Shown: positions 46,599 to 56,884 of the stretch, in pieces
How the letters are laid out: every line of letters begins with the position of its first letter
Numbering within the stretch: the first letter of the stretch is position 1
Assembly (NCBI GenBank): GCA_963921935.1
Contig: OY998176.1
Span: forward strand, 181,160,445 to 181,224,444
Source of the DNA: Galeruca laticollis
Lineage: Eukaryota; Arthropoda; Insecta; Coleoptera; Chrysomelidae
Reading direction: 5' to 3'
DNA: 64,000 bases
Notes under the pieces: generated by a model
Seen by the model: the letters and a program-made list of their open reading frames with translations, nothing else
Database searches by the model: none
What the model was told of the DNA's origin: nothing
Translations under genes and position numbers: made by a program

Positions 46599-47870
46599 TT
46601 CAATTTACAGAAAATCAACAAACACTGATGTGACTATACCAAATAGTTCCAATCATCCCCTGTCCCATAAATTGGCAGCATAAAATTCAATGATACATGG
46701 AGCATTTTCAGTTCCTATGAACAAATGTAATTTTGATAGAAAAATTAATACAATTATACAAATAGCAACATCCAACGGCTATCCATTACATATGATTAAT
46801 AAACCAATTTATTAAAAAGAGAAAAAAGTGGCATTACAACTAATATTTACTAAGCAAACTAAAGAAATAAAAAGTTATAAAGCCATCACATATGCACATA
46901 TATTTCTAATAATATCTCGAAGATAATATCTTTAGCCACAAATACAACAATTTCTTTTAAGACAGAAAGTAACGTGAGTACAAAATTGTCAAATGTAAAA
47001 ACAAAAATATCCTTATTAAAGAAGTCTGGTATATATAAACTTAAATGTCCAGAATTAAATGCTGCATATTTGGGTCCAACCCTCAGAAATTTTTAAATCC
47101 GATACAGTGAACACTTACGAGCATATATATTAAAACAACCAGATAAATCCCACTACGCAAAACATCTACTTGACACCAATCATTCATTGACACCTAACAC
47201 AGAACTAGAAGTACTACATATTTGTGACAAGAAACTAGAATTGTATTTCCTTGAAGAATTGGAAATTAAACGACACTCGAGAAGCCCACAATATGAAGAC
47301 GTCAATGATCAGATAAATTTAGGGAGTTCTCCACTTTTAAACTGTCTTCTTAAGTGATAATTGTAAAGATCAGCAGATATAATTTTCCTGGTTTTGTATA
47401 TTATTGCACAGTTATACTGATCCTAATTGGGAAAAATATATCCAGGATATCGCTATAGGGCTAATAATATCTAAGCTTTAATATTTGTAATATCACATCT
47501 CTTTCTTTTTTCTATTAACATATATTAAGCCAATCACAGGGTAGGTCACTTCTTGGTCTAGCCTAAAATAATTTTTATACATCAGGTAAGCATCAAATAA
47601 AATGTAGCTCCTGTCATTCTGACAATGATATTTAATATCGAAATTTTTAACATTTTTTCCAATATATTGTGAAATCATCTAGAAACTGTAAGTTTCGTTT
47701 AGAATAGTGTTATAGAAAATATATTTATAATTAAGCTTTTGAACCAAATTATACATTAACAGTGAATATAATTAATTGTACAGAAAAGGAAAAATGTATT
47801 AAACTAACTAAAGATAATGTAGACATATTCTGAACTTAGAAACTAAGTCTATACGATTGCTCATAAAAAT
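46599..47870 (+). mobile_element. Penelope-like element family A, copy 2 (plus)
   Basis: Begins in RT with IYRKSTNTDVTIPNSSNHP, then MIHGAFSVPMNKCNF, the degraded GIY-YIG domain, and ends with a block equal to that on the minus strand at 63199-63417 (family DTNHSLTPNTELEVLHIC; here broken). The terminal repeat follows at 47340-47720, and a further 150 bp matches 62690-62830 inverted. Many stops. Confidence 0.8.
47619..47655 (+). ncRNA. degenerate hammerhead-like motif (PLE-A)
   Basis: CTGACAATGATATTTAATATCGAAA keeps stem II (GATATT...AATATC) and GAAA, but CUGANGA is CTGACAA and the GUC cleavage triplet is lost. A decayed copy of the motif at 62540-62573. Confidence 0.4.
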
Positions 47871-48239
47871 AAACATACACATAGAGGCACGCGTGACAAA
47901 ACTCGTCCCATTAAGAACCCACCCCCGTACTAAGTCCGCGAGTGGGTGCAAAGAAGGACCTTCCATCCACCCTCTGTCATTCTGATCTGAAAGATTTCGG
48001 GAGGGCTCCATATCCTTTCGAAGGGGTAGCTCTGGTGGCTATACTCCCTTGTCCTTTAACGTTTGTTTGTATCGTCGTCGAAGTGTGTATGTGTGTGATC
48101 GCTGCCCCGTAACTTTCCTTGCCAGCTTCGGCGAGGAAGGCCCTAAGCTGAGTGGTACATCGCCTTCTTTATAGCTGGCTCCGATGTGTAATTCGGCGAC
48201 TACCTTATGCAGTAGCGTAGAATCACCGTGTCGTGAGGA
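47871..48239 (-). other. probable 3' region of the jockey-like LINE
   Basis: Higher G+C than neighbouring DNA and directly downstream (minus strand) of the jockey ORF. A 75-codon minus frame (48039-48266) runs through it but is not a recognised protein. Probably LINE 3' UTR. Confidence 0.4.
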
Positions 48240-50215
48240 TTCCTCATACTTCATACTTCTTTTCACCGGAATTTTTTAGATTTTTTTGGTGTGCAGGCGA
48301 TTGCTCGCCTGCACGGTTTTCTTTTTGTATACAGCCTATTGCTCGCCTGCACGGTTTGTTTTTTTTTTTGGTGTACATACGATTGCTCGGCTGTATGGTT
48401 TTTTGTTTTTATTATTTTGGGCACTGGTTTGCGCAAGTACGGTTTTTGTTTTTTTTTGTGGTTTTTTGGGTGGGTATCTACGTGCCTAGTCTTCTGTTTG
48501 CTCTCTTGTTCTCTTTTGCTTCCCGTAGTCTTCTTTCTTGTAGCTTATTAGGTCCCTCAGTTCTACGTTAGGATGTGTTTTCAGCTCTTCGAAAAGCTTC
48601 CTCGCTCTTTCATCCATTATTTCAAGTACTTCCTCTACTTGTGTTTGTTCGTACATATTCGGTTTGTTCCATTGGGCGTTTGTGTTAGTCTTAGTGATAT
48701 GTTCTGTTGCACCTGTAGTTTATGTCTGTATATTTCGCAGGTGTGTTTCCAGGCGACTGAGGCGTACGTGATGATTGGGATTATAATACTTCTTATAAAA
48801 CTCAACTTGGTTTTGAGGTTGAGTTTACTTTTCCTGCCTATCAATCTGGCGAGTCTGGGGGATGTTAGTCCCTGGTCCATCGTTACTTCCAACTATTTTA
48901 CTTTTTCTGCATATTCGATTTCTTTGCCGTCGTTTCGATTTCTATTTTTTCTTTTGGTCGCAGGAGTCTTTTCTTCGTAAACACAACTGCTTGGGTTTTT
49001 CACTGTTCATATTTATTTTCCATGTTTTGCACCATTCGTCGACTTCTTTTGCTGCTGTTTGCGATACTTATCACTTTCACGCAACTCGTGGCTATGGCAG
49101 TATCATCGGCGTAGTGTGCGTTCATGATGTTCTCCATTTTTGGGATGCCTCCAGTGTAGGTGTTATATAGTGTGGGGAATAGTACAGCTCCTTGGGTACT
49201 TCCGCTTCTTGATGGCATACTTCCTATCTCCTCTATGCTACCTTTACTTGGAATTTTCTGTCTTTGAGAATAGCTGCTCATGAGTTTTATCAGAGGTTTT
49301 GTGTACCCCGCCTCTTTCATCTTGTGAAGAAGTCCTTCGTGCTATACTCGGTCGAAGGCTTTATTTATATCGATAAATATTGCTCCTGATGATTTCTTAT
49401 GGTTGAAACCTTGAGTTGTATATAGTAGAAGTCTCAAGATATGTTGTTCGGTGCTGTGATCTCTTCTGAATCCGAACTGTTGGCTTGGTATTAGGTTGCA
49501 TACTCTTGCTTGTTCGTTCAATATCCTCATTATAGTTATTTCTGCTATTTTGTTCATTGCTGGTAGCAAACTGATAGATCTGTAATTTTGCGGAAATGTT
49601 GGATTTTTGTTAGGTCGGTTAGGTATGTGATACCTTTGTTCGGCATGTTTTACTGGTGGTCTTGGTTCTTTGCATACCGTGAGGACGATTGGCTCTTGCG
49701 CGTCACCTCCTTCGGATGTCTGTCGGTACTGCTGTGTTTTTCAACACAGCTATATCTAAGACATCGGGTTGACCTCCTTATGGTAGGTAGTGCGTTGGTC
49801 TATGTGGTCCTATCGCTTGGTATGACGGATATTTTTTTATTATTTTTTCCAGGTTTCTTCCTGTCTGTTTCTTCTAGTGATGTACCATGCAGAGGCCTTG
49901 GCATTTAGGTCTCCTATTATTATGCCTTTTTTCCATCTGGGAGTACCGCTAACACGTCTTCAGTGTTTACAGTGGTTTCAGATCTTACGTATGCGGATAT
50001 TATTCTAGTATCTATGTTTATAGTTTCAATTACTACTATCATCGCTTCCATAGTTAGTAAATCGTCCGGTGTGCTAATTTGGTGTTGGCATGGCTCATTT
50101 TTTGCTAAGATCGCTGTGCCGCCGAAGTGTCCCTTTGTGTCGTTTCTATAAACGTTGTAGCCTGGCCAGGTCAATCTGTGGTGATCACCCGGTAATTTTG
50201 TTTCTTGGATCGCGA
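48240..50215 (-). pseudogene. jockey-like LINE ORF2 (internally deleted)
   Basis: Minus strand, in order: endonuclease with ETKLPGDHHRLTWPGYNVYRND-type start (49920-50215; FGGTAILAKNEPCQH, IISAYVRSE, IIIGDLNAKASAW with the catalytic Asp). A large deletion follows, then RT: NYRSISLLPAMNKIAE, QQFGFRRDHSTEQHILRL, FIDINKAFDRV (catalytic Asp) and NAHYADDTAIATS (catalytic YADD). The post-RT part is LARLIGRKSKLNLKTKL, IIPIITYASVAWKHTC and HKLQVQQNISLRL. Frame changes occur between blocks. The last ~120 codons hold repeated Lys-rich units encoded by hairpin-forming DNA. The missing stretch is the end of the endonuclease and the start of RT. Confidence 0.88.
48289..48450. repeat. imperfect tandem hairpin units in LINE C-terminal codons
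   Basis: GATTGCTCGCCTGCACGG-like units recur about every 45-60 bp (48299, 48340, 48380), separated by T-rich stretches. The first forms a perfect 10-bp hairpin (GTGCAGGCGA / TCGCCTGCAC). The third has GTACATACGATTGCTCGGCTGTATGG with partly compensating changes. Confidence 0.6.
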
Positions 50216-50562
50216 ATATATTGAAAATACACTGAACATACCTAGATAACCTTTATATACGGATAGATAATCATCTCAATATTGAAATTTTATTACATCT
50301 GCGTGGTTGTAGTCAAAACTGGAAAAAACGCCAAAATTCAAAATCACACATGATAATTTTATTATTAACATAATTTTGGCGGTCTCAAAATTATCCGATA
50401 CAAAACAAAATACTTGTTCATTGAATGTAGAATAATCAAATGCAAATTTTTTTATAAAGAGGAAGCGTTTATATTTTGGTTTCTAATTCATTTATTAAAA
50501 TTTAATTAAACCTTTCAGAGAAATGATACATTCAATACTTGTTCGTATAGCATCGAATTATT
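50216..50562. other. no recognised feature
   Basis: AT-rich sequence between the jockey 5' remnant and the TTAA of the split piggyBac. Confidence 0.5.
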
Positions 50563-50831
50563 TTAACCTTTCAACTGCTCTAGACGTATGAAAACGTCGG
50601 GTTTCTCACTGCTCCGGACGTATATAAACGTTTCTCCCAGAAAAATTATTTACATCGACAAAGTGCTCTGAACTTACTTCTACGGTCAGTCTAAAGTGTG
50701 ATCGGATAATATTCATGCGGCGCGGCCGTCTATTAATAGATGTGGGAGGAGCCTACGCCTGTTTATTCGAGCACAATTTCAGTGTGTGAATAGTAAACGT
50801 TTACATGCGTTGTTGCGAGTATAAGTCTCTC

Positions 50832-51205
50832 ATGATGGCATATTTTAATCGAAAGTCTTTAACGGATCAAGAGCTGTATGATATTTTAGAGAATAGTGAA
50901 AGTGATGGTAATGAGAGCCTTATCAGTGAGTCGGAAAATGCCGGATGGCTTGACAGCGACGAGGACGAACCAATTGTAGATACGAATTCTTCACTTCTTG
51001 ATGCCTCCTCTGATTCCGAATTGGAGGAGAAAACTTCAGTTCCACCCCGAAAAAAGCAAAAGGTGGATTACTATTGGAAGTCTACAGATTTTGATCTCAA
51101 AATTTACCCTTTTGACGATACCGATTCTGGCTGTAAAGTGCGCGAGTTAGGACATTCTTGCACCCGTTAGACTTCTTCAAAGCATTTTTCGATGAAGATA
51201 TAATG

Positions 51206-51208
<3 letters not shown>
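50832..51208 (+). pseudogene. piggyBac copy 3 transposase, N-terminal part
   Basis: MMAYFNRKSLTDQELYDILE starts an acidic N-terminal domain rich in Asp/Glu/Ser (SESDGNESLISESEN, LDSDEDEP), typical of PGBD proteins. A basic PPRKKQKVDYYWK, possibly a nuclear localisation signal, follows. After a frameshift at about 51160 comes PLDFFKAFFDEDIMEYI, the start of the transposase core. It stops at an AT repeat. ATG 50832 is chosen as the first of the acidic domain; an upstream ATG at 50805 is in frame. Confidence 0.85.

Positions 51209-51274
<66 letters not shown>
51209..51274. repeat. (AT)n tract at piggyBac/RTE junction
   Basis: About 66 bp of AT repeat placed between piggyBac codons for MEYI and the 3' tail of an RTE LINE. 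Confidence 0.97.
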
Positions 51275-51280
<6 letters not shown>

Positions 51281-52241
51281 TACATCATCATCATCATCAT
51301 ATGCAGCTTATTCAACCATTTTGTTATGGTGTAGCCTCCCTTTACATATTTATATATTCCACTTCCATGTGGGCCCATTGTTGTCTATTGCTAGCTATGC
51401 GGCCCCAAGTTGATCCTGCGAGTTTCTTTATGTCGTAGTCCCATCTTAAGTTGGGGCGTTTTCTTGGTCTTTTCACGCCTCGGGGATACCATTGCGTTAT
51501 CTTTGTGGTCCATCTATCGTCTGTCCTTCTAGCGAGATGCCCCGCCCATTGCCACTTTAGGGATCTGATTCTATTTATGACATCTATCACTTGGGTCTTT
51601 TGTCGGATCCAATTAAGCCTTTTTCTATCTCTCCTTGTTATTCCAAGCATGCATCGTTCCATAGACCTCTGCGTTACCTGGAGTTTTCTAATGATATCAG
51701 TTTTCAGGGTCCAGGTTTCACAGCCGTATGTTAATACTGGTAGTACGCACTGATCAAACGCTTTCTTTTTCAAACGGAGTGACATTCTAGACTTGAAGAT
51801 GATAGAGTTCTGTCCAAATATTCTCCATGCTAATTTGATTCTTCTGTTTATTTCTGGAAGTAGAGAGCCTGATATGTGTATTAGTTGACCCAGGTATATG
51901 TATTCCTCTACTATTTCCAGGGCAGTGTCATTAATTGTTATTTCTTGTGCGTTTATCAGTTCGTTATACATTATCTTGGTCTTACTCAGATTTATTTTAA
52001 GGCCTACTTCGTTGCTTGCTGCATTCAATTCATTTATTTGTTGTTGCATTTTGCCAGGGTAACTCGCTATCAGGATGATGTCATCAGCTAATCTTAGATG
52101 GTTCAAGTATTCTCCATCTATATTCAGACCTGTGTTGTTCCAGCCCAGTTTTCTGAAGATGCTTTCTAGTGTTGCTGTAAATAACTTTGGTGATATTGCG
52201 TCTCCTTGTCTAACTCCTCTGCTGGTGGGGAATTCTGGTGG

Positions 52242-52248
<7 letters not shown>
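51275..52248 (-). pseudogene. RTE-type LINE, 5'-truncated copy (minus)
   Basis: Minus strand from 52248: PEFPTSRGVRQGDAISPKLF (RT motif B), HLRLADDIILIASYPGKMQQ (catalytic LADD), GLKINLSKTKIM, EEYIYLGQLIH, VLPVLTYGCETWTLK, WIRQKTQVIDVINRIRSLKWQWAGH-type ending and WAHMEVEYINM. The frame is open to its stop at 51342. The 3' tail is (CAT/ATG)n at 51286-51300, typical of RTE. It is nearly identical to the copy at 54960-55912, so it is young. It lacks the endonuclease and RT motif A and starts at an AT tract. Confidence 0.93.

Positions 52249-52318
<70 letters not shown>
52249..52318. repeat. (AT)n tract between two RTE copies
   Basis: About 70 bp of AT repeat separating two RTE pieces that face away from each other. 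Confidence 0.97.
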
Positions 52319-52321
<3 letters not shown>

Positions 52322-53460
52322 GGAATCTTCTATACCACCAAGGAACACCAACAGAAAGAACAAGCGGAGTAGGATTCCTAATTAGGAAAACCTGAGAAAA
52401 TAGAATCATGAGGATAACAAGCACCTCAGACAGAGTAGCCAGCATAATACTAAGACTCTCCAAAAGATATACTATCCAGATTATTCAGGTATACGCCCCA
52501 ACAATCAGCCATAGTGACGACGAAATAGAAGAATTCTATAATGAAATAAACCAAGCGCTCAGCAACGACAATAGTCACTTCAAATACATAATGGGGGACT
52601 TTAATGCCAAAGTAGGACACAGGAAAGACCAAGAAAAGGGAATGGGGAAATATGGATTTGGAGAAAGAAATGAAAGAGGAGATAGATTAATACAGTTCGC
52701 ACACTTTCAGAACATGTATGTGGCAAACTCCTTCTTCAAGAAGAACCCTAACAGGAAATGGACGTGGGAAGGCCCCGGTGCAACTATCAGAAACGAAATA
52801 GACTTTATCCTCACCAATGAAATTAACACAGTAAAAGATCTAAGCACGCTCAACAAGTTCACTACAGGAAGCGACCATCGACTAATTAGAGCTCGACTGG
52901 TCTTAGATATAAAACTAGAAAAGTCAAGACTAATCAGAACCAACACAACGAAAAACATAAACAACAAAAGGCTGAAAGAGAACTCTCACCAATATGAAGC
53001 ACTACTACGAGAAAGACTACAAAAAATGGAATATAACAACCCTGAACTGATAGACACAATTCTAAACTGCGCTGTAGAAGTGGGAGGTCTGCAACAACGA
53101 GGTGAACACAAAAAACTAACTCCGGAAACAAAAGCACTATTACAAAAACGAAGAGAAATGAAAAAGAGAACAAACATTCAAAGAATTGAATACACCGAAC
53201 TGTGGAAGACGATACGAAAGAAAATCGCAGAAGATATCAGAAATTACAACGAGAAACTGGTGCAAACAACAATAGAAAACCGTAAAAGCTACAAAAATGC
53301 AAAAAGGGCACTAATAATAGGGAAAAGACAGATAGTTGCATTAACTGATGGAAACACAAGAACCACAGACAGGAATGAAATAATAGACCTAGTAGCCAAA
53401 TTCTATGGAGACCTATACAAGGCCCCTGAAAACTTGGAAGAAATAATAGAACACTCAGAA
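52319..53460 (+). pseudogene. RTE-type LINE, endonuclease part (plus copy)
   Basis: AP-endonuclease-like domain of RTE ORF2: GTPTERTSGVGFLIRKT, IIQVYAPTISHSDDEIEEF, YIMGDFNAKVGHR (catalytic Asp/Asn), ERGDRLIQFAHFQNMYVANS, RKWTWEGPGATIRNEIDFIL and GSDHRLIRARLVLD (catalytic SDH). A charged linker follows to EEIIEHSED. The N-terminal start of the endonuclease is missing (truncation at the AT tract) and there is one stop near 52390. The protein resumes at 54379 after a 0.9 kb insert. Confidence 0.93.
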
Positions 53461-54153
53461 GACATATGGAAAATAATTGATGAGTTGCTACCGGTTGGAT
53501 TAAAAGTAAGTAAAAGTTATAACATTTGTTTTAGTTTGGAAGAAATAAAAAGCGATTTTTTGCCATATTCCTGGTTACTAAGTTCATTTATAAGCTTTGA
53601 TGGTTGTTGAAAAATGTATTTAAGAAGTGTATTTTAAGAAAAACGTTAACAAACAAGAATGACATATGGAAAAAATAATTGATGAGTTGCTACCGGTTGG
53701 TTTAAAAGTAAGAAAAAAGTTATAACATTTGTTTTAGATGGGAAGAAATACAAAGCGATTTTTTTGCAATATTCCTGATTACTAAGTTCATTTATAAGAT
53801 TTGATGTTTGTTGAAAAATGCATTAAATACTGTGATAGCGATTAGAAGAAAAATGTGTGACTATCGTTAAACAAACAAAAATGACATATGGAAAATAATT
53901 GATGAGTTGCTACCGGATGGTTTAAAAGTATGTAAAAGTTGTGTTTTTTCATGACGTTTACTTTAGATGGGGAGAAATACAAAATGTTTTCGACTTGTAT
54001 AATGAAACGTAGAGAACCATGTGGAAAACGAAGAAACTTTTGAAAATATTTTTATTCAGACGGTATTATTTAAGACTATGTGTAATATTATATTCTTAAT
54101 AAAGATTATTATTATAAGAATGTTGTTGTTTTTTATTGACGAAGCCGTTAACT

Positions 54154-54264
54154 GACTCATACGAAACATACGACTCATACGATACATATGACTCATACGA
54201 TACATACGACAGATGACCCATACGATACATACGACAGATGACTCATACGACAGATGACCCATTT
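54154..54264. repeat. minisatellite of GACTCATACGATACATA units
   Basis: Repeating ACTCATACGATACATACGACAG-type units (about 10-25 bp, seven to eight partial copies) inside the 0.9 kb insert. Confidence 0.85.
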
Positions 54265-54317
54265 GACGAGATGACGCCGACGCACGGGGCACACGACACA
54301 CGTGACGGCGGGTGGAC

Positions 54318-54362
54318 TAAAAATGGCGGGGGGTGGGGCTATAACAGGGGGGGGGGGTTATA
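54318..54362 (+). other. G-rich segment with G11 run inside a weak hairpin
   Basis: GGCGGGGGGTGGGG followed by CTATAACA, an 11-base G run (54347-54357) and TTATAAG. The G tracts could form a quadruplex. GCTATAAC and GTTATAAGC flank the run as an imperfect inverted repeat. Confidence 0.7.
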
Positions 54363-54378
54363 AGCACCCACTTTCTAC

Positions 54379-55912
54379 CAGAAGTATTGGTGGAGGAAGT
54401 GGAAATGGCACTAAAAAGCATGAGAAATGGCAAAGCAGCGGGAAATGACGGCATCGCGACCGAAATACTCAAATATGCAGGAGTTAAAACATGGAAGTAT
54501 CTTACCAAACTATACACGAACTATCTGATGTCCAGGAGCATACCTAAAGAGTGGAACAGCGCCCTTATAGTGTTGATCCACAAGAAGGGCAGCAAAGAAG
54601 ACATTAAGAACTACAGACCAATAAGTCTACTAGCAGTGACGTACAAGGTATTCACAAAGATCATTCACAACAGAATACAAAATACACTAGACTCGGTTCA
54701 ACCACGAGAACAGGCTGTTTTCCGCAAAGGCTTCAGTACAATAGATCACATCCATACCCTCAAAGAGGTTATCAGTCGAACCAAAGAATACGACCAACCA
54801 CTAGCACTAGCCTTCATCGACTTTGAGAGAGCATTCGACTCTATATATCCCAGAGCAGTAATGAATGCCCTAACAGAACAAGGGGTCGACAAGCCATATA
54901 TTGAAACCCTAGCAAATATATATAGGGAAGACAAAGCGAGAGTTGGGATATATGAGGGCACACCAGAATTCCCCACCAGCAGAGGAGTTAGACAAGGAGA
55001 CGCAATATCACCAAAGTTATTTACAGCAACACTAGAAAGCATCTTCAGAAAACTGGGCTGGAACAACACAGGTCTGAATATAGATGGAGAATATTTGAAC
55101 CATCTAAGATTAGCTGATGACATCATCCTGATAGCGAGTTACCCTGGCAAAATGCAACAACAAATAAATGAATTGAATGCAGCAAGCAACGAAGTAGGCC
55201 TTAAAATAAATCTGATTAAGACCAAGATAATGTATAACGAACTGATAAACGCACAAGAAATAACAATTATTGACACTGCCCTGGAAATAGTAGAGGAATA
55301 CATATACCTGGGTCAACTAATACACATATCAGGCTCTCTACTTCCAGAAATAAACAGAAGAATCAAATTAGCATGGAGAACATTTGGACAGAACTCTATC
55401 ATCTTCAAGTCTAGAATGTCACTCCGTTTGAAAAAGAAAGCGTTTGATCAGTGCGTACTACCAGTATTAACATACGGCTGTGAAACCTGGACCCTGAAAA
55501 CTGATATCATTAGAAAACTCCAGGTAACGCAGAGGTCTATGGAACGATGCATGCTTGGAATAACAAGGAGAGATAGAAAAAGGCTTGATTGGATCAGACA
55601 AAAGACCCAAGTATTAGATGTCATAAATAGAATCAGATCCCTAAAGTGGCAATGGGCGGGGCATCTCGCTAGAAGTACAAACGATAGATAGACCACAAAG
55701 ATAACGCAATGGTATCCCCGAGGCGTGAAAAGACCAAGAAGACGCCCCACCTTAAGATGTGACTACGACATAAAGGAACTCGCAGGATCAACTTGGGGCC
55801 GAATAGCTAGCAATAGACAACAATGGGCCCACATGGAAATGGAATATATAAATATGTAAAGGGAGGCTACACCATAACAAAATGGTTGAATAAGCTGCAT
55901 ATGATGATGATG
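54379..55912 (+). pseudogene. RTE-type LINE, reverse transcriptase part (plus copy)
   Basis: Continues the ORF begun at 52319. RT motifs: MRNGKAAGNDGIATEILKYA, KEWNSALIVLIHKKGSKEDI, NYRPISLLAVTYKVFTKII, AFIDFERAFDSI (catalytic Asp), FPTSRGVRQGDAISPKLF and HLRLADDIILIAS (catalytic LADD). The C-terminus matches the minus copy. One TAG at 55689-55691 replaces Trp (NDR-stop-TTKI). The 3' end has the ATGATGATGATG tail at 55901-55912, then an AT tract. Apart from the insert and this stop it is well preserved. Confidence 0.94.

Positions 55913-55913
<1 letters not shown>

Positions 55914-55976
<63 letters not shown>
55914..55976. repeat. (TA)n tract at RTE 3' end
   Basis: About 62 bp of TA repeat directly after the RTE (ATG)n tail. 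Confidence 0.97.
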
Positions 55977-55980
<4 letters not shown>

Positions 55981-56231
55981 TCTTATTTTTTTAATATTAT
56001 TATTTGGCGCCCCACGTTGGGCGCCAAATTATATTGTTATTTTTTAATATTATTATTTTTATTAGCCTATTTTATTTATTTCAGAAGATTATTACCATAT
56101 TATTTTATACAACTTTATTATATTATTATGTTAGTTTGTATTTTACTCTATTTATTCATATCTGTCCGGCTAGCTAACATTTTAATGAAAATAAATTTTT
56201 GAATGTGAATAAATGAAGTTTTATATTTTAT
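55977..56231 (-). mobile_element. LTR-retrotransposon fragment with primer-binding site
   Basis: The minus strand contains a perfect tRNA-Lys-type primer-binding site (see 56009-56026), with AT-rich sequence on the upstream side (56027-56231) that could be LTR. It contains AATAAA-like signals on the minus strand. No gag or pol is attached. Confidence 0.45.
56009..56026 (-). promoter_or_regulatory. primer-binding site, tRNA-Lys(1,2) type
   Basis: Minus strand TGGCGCCCAACGTGGGGC, an 18-nt match to the complement of the 3' end of tRNA-Lys(1,2), which several retroelements use to prime minus-strand DNA. It also lies in a 10-bp perfect palindrome (TTTGGCGCCC / GGGCGCCAAA, 56003-56028). Confidence 0.6.
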
Positions 56232-56884
56232 TTGACTCACCCAGTATCTTACCTTATGATGAGTAACTCTTATCTCACAAAGGGCTAAATTGAAAATCCT
56301 TCTGCAAACAGTGGCGACACCTAGTTGTGAGAGGTATAAGCAACAACCAATGAGATCTAAATACAGCAAGTAATCTTTATTTTTTTTAACACAATAAATT
56401 GAATAATACGTTGTTATTATTATTAAATTAAAATTTTTAAGGAAATATGAAAGAACCAAACTATACAATATAAAATTCATATTGGAGCGTTCATATCCTA
56501 TCTATGAGTTTTAATCAACCTTTTACAAATCAAACCTCCATGGTAGGTGCGTAGTTCAAAAGTACCATAGTTCTACTATCTATATTTTGGTAAAACTGTA
56601 TTTTATTACATTGTATGAGTCATACAAAAAGTTGTGACAAATGGTCACTTATTCTTATTAGTTTATTGCTTAAATTATGGTTTTATATGATCACTAATAT
56701 TATATCATCGTGTGAAAGTTATAATATACACGTGTGATTTATTTATTATATATTTCAAGTCAACTGATAGGAATATTAATGGTGATTATATTATTATCGG
56801 TGTTTCGAGTCCAGTTTTTCCACAAATGCGATGGAAAGTTCATAAAAATAGTTTAAAAAGGTATGTATTAAGTTTTAATTGTTA

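Larger units (their letters stand above)
53461..54378 (+). other. 0.9 kb insert with three tandem exon-like units, polyA signal and minisatellite
   Basis: The insert splits the RTE ORF between EHSED and PEVLVEEVE. It holds three tandem units (starting 53461, 53661 and 53883; spacing 200 and 222 bp). Each begins GACATATGGAAAATAATTGA (DIWKIIDELLP in frame) followed within ~45 bp by a donor-like GTAAGT/GTAAGA/GTATGT, and 29-39 bp later by TTTAG and a GGAAGAAATA block. The last unit continues to a possible terminal reading (FSTCIMKRREPCGKRRNF, stop) and AATAAA at 54098. A short tandem repeat and a G-rich end follow. Both junctions contain TA, but I see no terminal inverted repeat. The identity is unknown. 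Confidence 0.7.

Noticed and set aside
48233..48980. Plus-strand hydrophobic ORFs (FFLVYIRLLG..., LFALLFSFASRS...) as membrane proteins
   Set aside because: They are antisense to the jockey-like ORF2; their Phe/Leu/Cys content mirrors Lys-rich codons on the minus strand.
52450..53177. Minus-strand ORFs opposite the RTE endonuclease
   Set aside because: Shadows of the plus-strand RTE frame, which has clear endonuclease motifs.
53506..53534. GT...AG in unit 1 of the 0.9 kb insert as a spliced intron
   Set aside because: Only 29 nt between the donor-like and acceptor-like sites, too short for a normal spliceosomal intron. The conserved donor may instead pair with an acceptor further downstream.
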